27,842 nucleotides of DNA from Rhynchosporium graminicola (lineage: Eukaryota > Ascomycota > Leotiomycetes > Helotiales > Ploettnerulaceae): the NCBI GenBank assembly GCA_900074885.1, contig FJUW01000017.1:614529-642370 (forward strand), read 5' to 3'. The notes under the pieces are model-generated. The model searched no databases and had not been told where the DNA came from. It was given only the letters and a program-made list of their open reading frames with translations. The number at the start of each line of letters is the position of its first letter. The stretch's first letter is position 1. This document shows, in pieces, positions 20,990 to 27,842 of the stretch. A program made the translations under genes and the position numbers.

Positions 20990-21660
20990 GTCGGGGCTAA
21001 GATCTCAGCGATAAAGCATCATAGAGCCGGCCTTGGTTAGTTATAGTATAGATCATGCTTTCTTCCTTATCCAACTCCCAGCCAAAAGGGACAGTGAAGT
21101 TGGGTTCTTCGTCTAGGTATAAGATTCGGTAGGATCAGCCATCAGATATATGGTAGCAACCAGCAAGACAGCGCTACATTTCCAGAAGATCTCCGAACCC
21201 GTGTCCATAGGAACTACGGCAGAAAGGGCCCGCGACACGGAGAATGCTCGCAGACCAAGAGGACTAAAGCTATTGGAAGTGCTTCCATTACCGGTATACT
21301 TTGCGCGTAGTAGATCGGGCGGTCGTATAAGCCGTGGTCTGGCTAACTAATAGGGGAGTCTTAGTAATGAGTATGTGCAACGAACGCTTACTCTGGAGCA
21401 GGTGTATCAACATCTGAGCTGCTAACATCTATAAGACAGAAGGAGGGACCAGTTAAGGAGATTAGTATAGTCTACCACATACTGCCGGGTACTATAGCTC
21501 TTCCAGGAATTATAAGCTGGTGATGGATAAGCTTTCCAAGGTGCTCTGTGGTAGGAAAAGATTATTCCGAAGGTTTTGAGATCACCTCAGTGAGCACGAC
21601 TTATTGAAACAGAATATCAAAGTAGGACTTAATAGCTAAATTTGCGTGGTAGTATAGGCT
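20990..21660. other. patch with little RIP, probably former unique sequence
   Basis: Many CA, TG, CAG and TGG words survive here, unlike the rest of the window. On the - strand a 40-codon run without stops (about 21130 down to 21010) reads RILYLDEEPNFTVPFGWELD and on; on + there is a 66-codon ORF at 21150-21350 rich in Arg. Neither matches a family I know. It could be a broken host gene or intergenic sequence trapped between elements. Confidence 0.45.
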
Positions 21661-24600
21661 ACTAAGATCACGTGCTTCTGAATCTCTATAACGCATTCGA
21701 CCTTGTTATGCTCTACTACGCAGCTAACTTCGAGCATCGCAAATATTAATCTATATCAGTACGATAAGTCTAAAAATTATTTAACAGGCTACTAGCAGAA
21801 TTTTATAGTGCTAAAATATCTGATTTAGCGTTACGAATATCCTAGCTATCGTCCCACAAATAGGTCACTACTAACCCTGGATAAGCTACTTTACTTATTA
21901 GTAATAGTATTCTGATCTTTACGCTAGCTGCTCTTACCGGCCTACTTCTTGCTAGTATAGGTTTTAGAGCTTTAGGCCCTGGTACTGGTCAGTATTTAGA
22001 TGTAGCTTATAGAAGAAACGAGACTGACTTATATGTGTTTTATTATCAGGCTCTGTTACTGCCTAGCTTTAATCGATTCTAAGGAATATAAGGGCATATA
22101 GCGTGTTTACATATTTATAGAGTATAGCAATAAAAGGATATGGGATTACTACTATTAATAGGCTAGTATAGGCGTATGCTATGGTTTCTGGGGGGTTTAT
22201 TACAGCGCGTTTAAGCCTAGTACGTATAGTCTCTGCCAGGGAATTTCCGCTTCGGTATTAGGTTCTATATAATAGCTCGAGCTATAAGGAGAGATACGGA
22301 ATCCTTGTCTATAGATTCACATCTAGCTCCCTACGCAGATTTATTATACCGCTTCCTTTTAGTTGAGAATAAAGAAGGGAAAGGGTAGCTCTTTCGGTGT
22401 CTATATCTCGAGATTCGTACCGGCTTGAAGGTATTCGAAGTACCTTAGTACAAGTGAGATAAGGGAGGTAAGGTAGGAAATTCGTAAACGTTATTAAGGA
22501 TACCTACTTCGGATATTCTAGGACGAGATCGCGCAGGGGATTCTAGTAGTCTATTAACTGCTTTAAGGCCTATTTTATTACGTGTACTAAGTGAAAGTAG
22601 TCTACTGGACTACAGAAGTATTATATAAATCTGGATTATGAATAGCTCGATTCAGGATACGTATAGGGTACTGAAGGTTCACTAAATATATTTAGAGAAG
22701 ACTAAGCTTATATATAAGGTTTCGGATATTCCTGATCTGCTATATATTCTATAAGTAAGCTATAGAAAATATCTCTAGCGGGTGAGTATAGCTCGCTATA
22801 TAAATACTGATTTTATATAAAAGTGAGAGGATTAAAGCTCACGAGATAGCTTAATATTCACTACTAGAGTCATCGATATAGAGGGTAAGTATCTCGGTAC
22901 CTGAACTATAGAGATGTTAGATATTCTCTATAAATAATTAATTATAAAGAATATTAGTAAATACTAGATTAAAGCTTCGCTTAACTAATGAGTTATGCGC
23001 GTAGCTCGCTTGAAGCTATTAATACGTAAATTATTAAACTCAAACTTCTATCTACGAAAATTCTTATAATCTAAGAGGATAAGTCTGATTATTCTAGAAG
23101 AGTTATAGATAAGAAGTAGAATAATAAAGACTCTATATTATTAAGGGCGAAGGTACGAGAGATATTATATTAATAGTTATTGTCTGCAGATCTTTATAGA
23201 ACCCTAACTACTAAACTCTTACCTAAATATAGTTACTACTATATATATATATATAGATTAACTACGTCTCACGTTATACGTACTAAGTGTACTTACTATT
23301 AAAGTAGACTATAATTAGAATCGATCGCTAACGATTGAAATATAGTAGTACCTATGAAATATTCTCTATAATAATATATCTTCAGAGCCTAATCTATATA
23401 ACGTGTTTAGATTTAGCTATTTAGCTATTATATATCTCGTACGCTATTGACTTAGGAAGATCACTTGCATACTATATCATGCGCGCAAAAGCGACTTAAC
23501 TAAGCGATACAAGCGTATAGTAGTACGTGAAATCACTTATACCTGTTCGAACGCTATAATTTTGTAATCTAGCAAGAAACTAGCCGGGAGTTTTATGTAT
23601 AATCGGTTATCGGTTTCGATAGCTCCTATCTCAGCTCATGATTCGGCTCTTTCGATATTCAAATAACCCTCTAATAGATAGGTATAAATAAATTTGATTA
23701 GCTAATACTTATCTCGTCTATTCCGCTAATTCGATAAATAACTCCTAAGGTATATAGTATTATTTACTATATAGAGCAGAAGTTTACTTATTAAAACAGA
23801 GTATCTTCTAAGTATATATTAATATAGAGATTATAGTTAAAGATAACGTCTTTCCGTATAATATACTATCTGAGTTAGTCTTATTCTCTCTAGCTACTAT
23901 TTATATAGATTTAGTTATCTCTTACTTACTTAATATAGCTCTTATAATATTCTTTATTTCTTTTACTATACTTTCCTTTAGGGTAGTTAACGATATGAGC
24001 TGAAAAGAAAAGTTAAATATAAACTTTAGGATAGTATTAAACTAATATCTTTAATCCTTTATAAAGATCTTCTTTTACAGAATATAATAGCTACCGAATG
24101 AAGTCAGATCGACTTTAGAAATACTATTACTTATACTACTTTTAGTCTTTTTAATAGAGCGTATAATACGTAAACTTTAGGATAACTGAAATACTAGAGA
24201 GAATTTTTCTACTTATAATCTAAGCGAATAATTCACGATTAGAGATATACTATATACTCACGATATACGTAGCTTAAAAAGTATATAGAATTACCTATAA
24301 TAGCTAAGTATTCTTTATAAGGATATAAGAACCCGCTATTAGCTAAATATCTCTAAAGATACTGAACTCGTACGTGCCTTCCCAGATTATCTTTATATTA
24401 AAACAAGCCCCATTCCCAGAATAGTCAAAATAGTATAGCTTTTATATATAACTTATTATTAAGCGTCTACGCCTTCTGAACTCCTGCTAATCTACTACCT
24501 CCTTACTCTTAGAGAATTTCGTTATTATCCTCGGTACTTAGATTAGTATACGAACCGCGTATCTTATAATATTGTTTTAGCTATACTATTTTCAACTAGT

Positions 24601-24932
24601 AAGGGGTTTCTTAGTAGTAGTAGAGTTACGCTAGAGTATAGATAAGCTAAATACGTATATTAAAAACTTCATCTTTATAAAGCTTATCGAGCGGTTAAAA
24701 GAGTAGCTTAGCGATATTAGCTCGCTCCTTAAGCTTATACTCGATCGTAGATAATATAAGCACCTTATTATTAGGAAGGATACCTTATATCTAGCGATCT
24801 ACCTTATCCACGTGAATAGTTTAGTAGAAGTTGTTAAATATATAATTAAGTAGCTCGTTTTTCAATTAAGTTTTTCTGCAGTTGATCTTTCGTTAAGTTT
24901 TCTAGTGTTTTTTATACTAGAACGTATTCTTA
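21661..24932. other. unassigned degenerate AT-rich region
   Basis: About 3.3 kb with no element borders, LTR pair or gene that I can support. RIP seems moderate to about 22700 and strong after that. A + stretch without stops, 21885-22079 (65 codons), has a hydrophobic start (SILIFTLAALTGLLLASIGF), and another lies at about 22225-22390. Both strands give protein-like pieces, so none is called. A short TA run is at 23243-23260. Confidence 0.4.
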
Positions 24933-24937
24933 GCTAC

Positions 24938-25172
24938 TGTAACGCTTACTCTAGAAAGGTCTCAAAACTACCTGAGTAATAAGACCTCACATTGCTATGA
25001 ACATGAAGTAGTAAGAATCACTTGAGAATCTATAACTAAGGAGTTAAGAAGTAGAAAGAGAATAGAAGTATATATATAAAAAGGGGCCCCTAAACTCTAC
25101 TCGTGTAATCTCGCTTAGTAGTAAGTGTTTCCACTAATAAGGAGAGACCTCTAAACCTGACTAGTCGTTATA
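24938..25172 (-). repeat. 3' LTR of gypsy-2 (235 bp)
   Basis: On the - strand starts TATAACGACTAG (from TGTAACG) directly after the G-rich tract and ends GCGTTACA. The two ends are inverted (TGTAACG...CGTTACA), as integrase needs. Contains a TATA-rich segment next to a GGGGCCCC palindrome (25070-25090). Single copy in the window, so the inner limit rests on termini alone. Confidence 0.65.
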
Positions 25173-27842
25173 CTACCCCCCCCTCAGAAAAAAGCTCGCA
25201 CTCGAGCGTTAGTCTATCTCCTTATTACTATTAAGGTAGTCGTAATTATCAATTCTATCGTAAAAAGCTTTCAGCTAATTAGGTAGTCTAGTAAGAGGTC
25301 TAGCTTACGTTAGGTTATTAAGGTGGAATTATTATAGCTTAGTAGGAGCGTATTTAACGTCTATAGCGTCGTACTATATGAGATCGACGTCTTGATTTAA
25401 CTAGGAAACTCAGTATAAGAGGCTATTACGCTACTTATAGCACGTAAATATATCTTCGATCTCCTATTTATCGTCACTAGTAATATTAATAGGTAGTAGT
25501 AGCAGTAAGGTTTATCCTAGTAAGGGGTCATTTAGATACTTCCGTAGCTTAGTAGCAGGGAATACGTTATATACTTTTATACTAGTAGGGAGCTCTAGAT
25601 AATAAGAGCTTCCGACCTTTTTAATTACACGGAAAGGTCCGTTAGTCAGGAAGTCGAGTTTTTTACTAAGTCGAGTACTCGTAAAGTAGTATATATCTAG
25701 CTAGATAAAGTTATCTATAGTAAAGTCGACTTTATAGCGTAAGCGATTATAGGATTAGGATATCTTAGCTTATACACGTTAGAGGCTAGATTAAGCGGTA
25801 GTCTAAGCGTCGCGTAAGCGATTAGCGTAATCTAGAGCTTACTAAGTATTCAACTTATTAGTAGGCGTAATAGAGTTAGGTAAGTCTTTCTAATTCTAAT
25901 TAATACGAGGTATATATCTATAAACGACTTTAAAGGGTAAGAGACCTCTAAGGGATTCGTAAGGGAGAGTTATCTAGGCATAATCTATAATAAGTAAGAA
26001 TTCCGACTAGTCGTCTTAATAGTAAGAGATAAAAAGTCGTAATCTGCATTAGAGATATTAGTTATAAATCTCTATTTAGCTATCTGTTTACAGGTAGTCT
26101 ACTATAGAAAGCTATCTTTTAGTACTAAGAATTATAATAACTATAGTCTAAAAACGGGAAACGAATTAAGGCCCTCTATCAGAGGTAATTATCAATAAAG
26201 CTCCGAAATAGTAGTATACGTAGTATAAGTAAAGCTTTATAAGGTCGCGCGCATTAGAGGTCTTTCGGTATAGAATACTAATTACTTATTTACTGAAACA
26301 GTTAATAAATACGAGAACGTTATTATAATCGTATTTATTATAGTTAAAGCTATAGTAGTCGACTATAATATGCTCCTATAGAAAAGATAGTAAAAGTAGA
26401 GGTTAGAGGAGGCCCGGTTTCTTATCACGCGGCACTTGAATTCGTTAGTAAGTATAATAGTTATAGTAGTACTAGTTAATAGTTAAAGCGATTCCGTACT
26501 ACTAGTATTATAATACTAGTAGTTATAAGGTCTTCTTTATACTTAGATAAGTAGTCTCTAATCGGTCGTATACTTCGCGTATAAGTAGTATATAAAGGTA
26601 TAAGACATTAGGTACGATTAGTCTTCCTTTATAGAGTAGAAGATCTTTTTCTATAGTTAGTTTTCTAGGGGTAGCGGAAAGAGCTTATTTCCGTAAAGCT
26701 TAGAGTAATAGCGTAATACAATTAGCGTTAAGTACTTACTATACTATAGAAAAGACTAGCGATAGGTTAGCGACTTCTAAGGCGTTAATAAGCTTAAAGT
26801 TATCTATAGAGTTAGAGCTATTCCGGAGGTTACTTATAAGTAGTACTAGATCGATTTAGTCTTCATATAGTAGCTGCTATAAACGCTAAGTTCTTTTAGC
26901 GTTATTCTAGTCGTCTAATTTATCTATTCTACGAGAGAGAGTATTAGTAAGTAGATTATACTTCCTAAGTCGATAGATAATCATAAAGTTATAATCTACG
27001 AGTAGCTCGGCCTATCGGGCTTATTATACGTTTAGCTATTTAGAGGTCATAAAGTACTTAAGAGCTTTATAATTAGTAATAACGCGGATCTGATATAGTA
27101 CACCTACGAGCTCAGATCTCTAGTTACTAAAAGATTATATAATTACAAGTATTTCCTTATCGTAAATAGCGTAATTAAGCTCGGCAGGTAGTATAGTCTT
27201 AGAAAAGTAAGCTACTAGGAACTAGTCTTCGTCGTACTATTACGATAGTATACCTGCTATTACTCTATTACTAGCGTCTGTTTCGATTATATAAGGTAGA
27301 TATTACTAATAGTAGTAGAGGAGTAATACCGAAGTAAGAGCGTGCTTTAGGTAATTAAAAGTATCTTTATACTCCCTAGCGAACCGAAATAATACGTTGT
27401 TTTTAGTAAGTTATATAAGAGGTTTTACGATAATTCCGTAGTCCTTAATAAATCGTTAGTAGAAGTTATAAAAGCCTAAGAATAATTATACGCCCTTAAC
27501 TATAATCAGGTAATTCTAAGATTATATAATATTAACCTTCTTAAGGTCTACCTTAATCCTAGAAGTAGAGATAATAAATCTAAGGTATTTAGTGCGAGTA
27601 ATATTGAATTTACACTTCTTAAGGTTAGCTTATAATCTAGCGTCTTATAATTGTTATAGTACCTTATATACGTATAATTAATACTATAGTAAGTCGTTAG
27701 AGTAGATAAGAATATAATCTAGATATACTATATAGAAGTCGTCTAAGTAGTCGAATAAGACGTTATTCATATATCGCTAGTACGTCGCAGAGCCGTTAGT
27801 TAGACCGAAAGGGAGTACCTTATACTTATATATACTATAACG
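25173..27842 (-). pseudogene. gypsy-2 pol: RT, RNase H, integrase, chromo-like tail
   Basis: RT begins KVLPFGLTNGSATY and YLDDF; the catalytic YLDD box reads YLDY (27714-27716), a change RIP does not explain. Then ILIYS, the KCKFNI block and FLGFYNFYQRFIKDY. RNase H: IIETDASN, and TNYKALKYF where TDHKAL is expected. Integrase: KDLLLYKGRLIVP, ITVDYYSFN with the first Asp, ITSDRGP with the second Asp at 26178-26180, Glu at 26070-26072, 36 codons apart (DD35E). Tail: KLDFLTNGPFRVIKKVGSSY, LELPTSIKVYNVFPATKLRKY, then a chromo-like segment (EIEDIF..YK.RNSLLY.VS) and KYAPTKL. It ends ASFFLRGG with the stop at 25173-25175 touching the LTR. One frame, stops only. Confidence 0.9.
25174..25187 (-). other. 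polypurine tract of gypsy-2
   Basis: CTGAGGGGGGGGTA on the - strand, next to the LTR. It doubles as the last codons of pol, so coding and priming signals overlap. Confidence 0.75.

Larger units (their letters stand above)
24938..27842 (-). mobile_element. Ty3/gypsy LTR retrotransposon, 3' half (gypsy-2), runs off the window
   Basis: Read on the - strand from 27842: RT, RNase H, integrase, chromo-like tail, polypurine tract, then the 3' LTR. The upstream half (gag, protease, start of RT, 5' LTR) lies beyond the window. The bases after the LTR are GCTAC (24933-24937), the predicted target duplication; it cannot be checked here. Confidence 0.9.

Noticed and set aside
23243..23260. TA microsatellite
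   Set aside because: Short and expected in DNA of this composition; no feature status given.
23960..24930. Possible long degraded coding frame on the - strand
   Set aside because: Stops occur at about the rate expected by chance in this composition, other frames look equally protein-like, and its upstream end runs into the gypsy-2 LTR.
1..27842. tRNA, rRNA, CRISPR or bacterial operon features
   Set aside because: No cloverleaf with a GGTTCRA box, no rRNA words, no regular spacer array. The retrotransposon types and RIP signature indicate a fungal nuclear genome.

Overview
The window is a pure transposon graveyard from a filamentous ascomycete. I found no intact cellular gene, tRNA or rRNA. 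The sequence is strongly AT-rich, poor in CpA/TpG and packed with TA. Old reading frames stay in register over kilobases but are cut by TAG/TAA where Gln or Trp codons are expected, and conserved residues are changed by C-to-T or G-to-A only (Cys or His to Tyr, Asp to Asn, Glu to Lys, Gly to Arg or Ser, ATG to ATA). That is the signature of repeat-induced point mutation (RIP), known from Pezizomycotina. The genus cannot be told from what I can see.

Layout. 1-6916: the 3' part of a Ty1/copia element on + (copia-1), with its 3' LTR at 6447-6916. Its integrase is split at 1352-3558 by a 2207-bp LTR element that carries only gag. About 6918-13385: a long imperfect palindrome (arms about 1.3-1.5 kb) whose two halves diverge from a 91-bp centre at 11767-11857. 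A second 2207-bp gag-only element (- strand, 8110-11669) is inserted in its left arm. A third, shortened 1348-bp copy (+ strand, 9447-10794) is nested inside that one. About 13386-14445: integrase plus chromodomain of a Ty3/gypsy element on the - strand. 14446-15324: unassigned. About 15325-20397: a second, different Ty1/copia polyprotein on +, holding a single N flanked by a perfect 125-bp duplication. 20398-24932: unassigned, including a patch at about 20990-21660 that is little affected by RIP. 24938-27842: the 3' half of another Ty3/gypsy element on the - strand (RT, RNase H, integrase, chromo-like tail, polypurine tract, 235-bp LTR), running off the window.

How the parts relate. The three 202-bp-LTR elements form one non-autonomous family. 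Two full copies are exactly 2207 bp once the nested insertion is subtracted, and each of the three has a perfect 5-bp target duplication (GAAAG, CTTCG, GGCTA). They encode a Gag with a C-terminal zinc knuckle and no recognisable pol, so they must have been moved by a helper. The gypsy at the right end has similar LTR termini (TGTAACG...CGTTACA) and a similar layout before its LTR, so it is a candidate relative of that helper. The nesting gives a clear order: palindrome first, then the - copy, then the less mutated short + copy.
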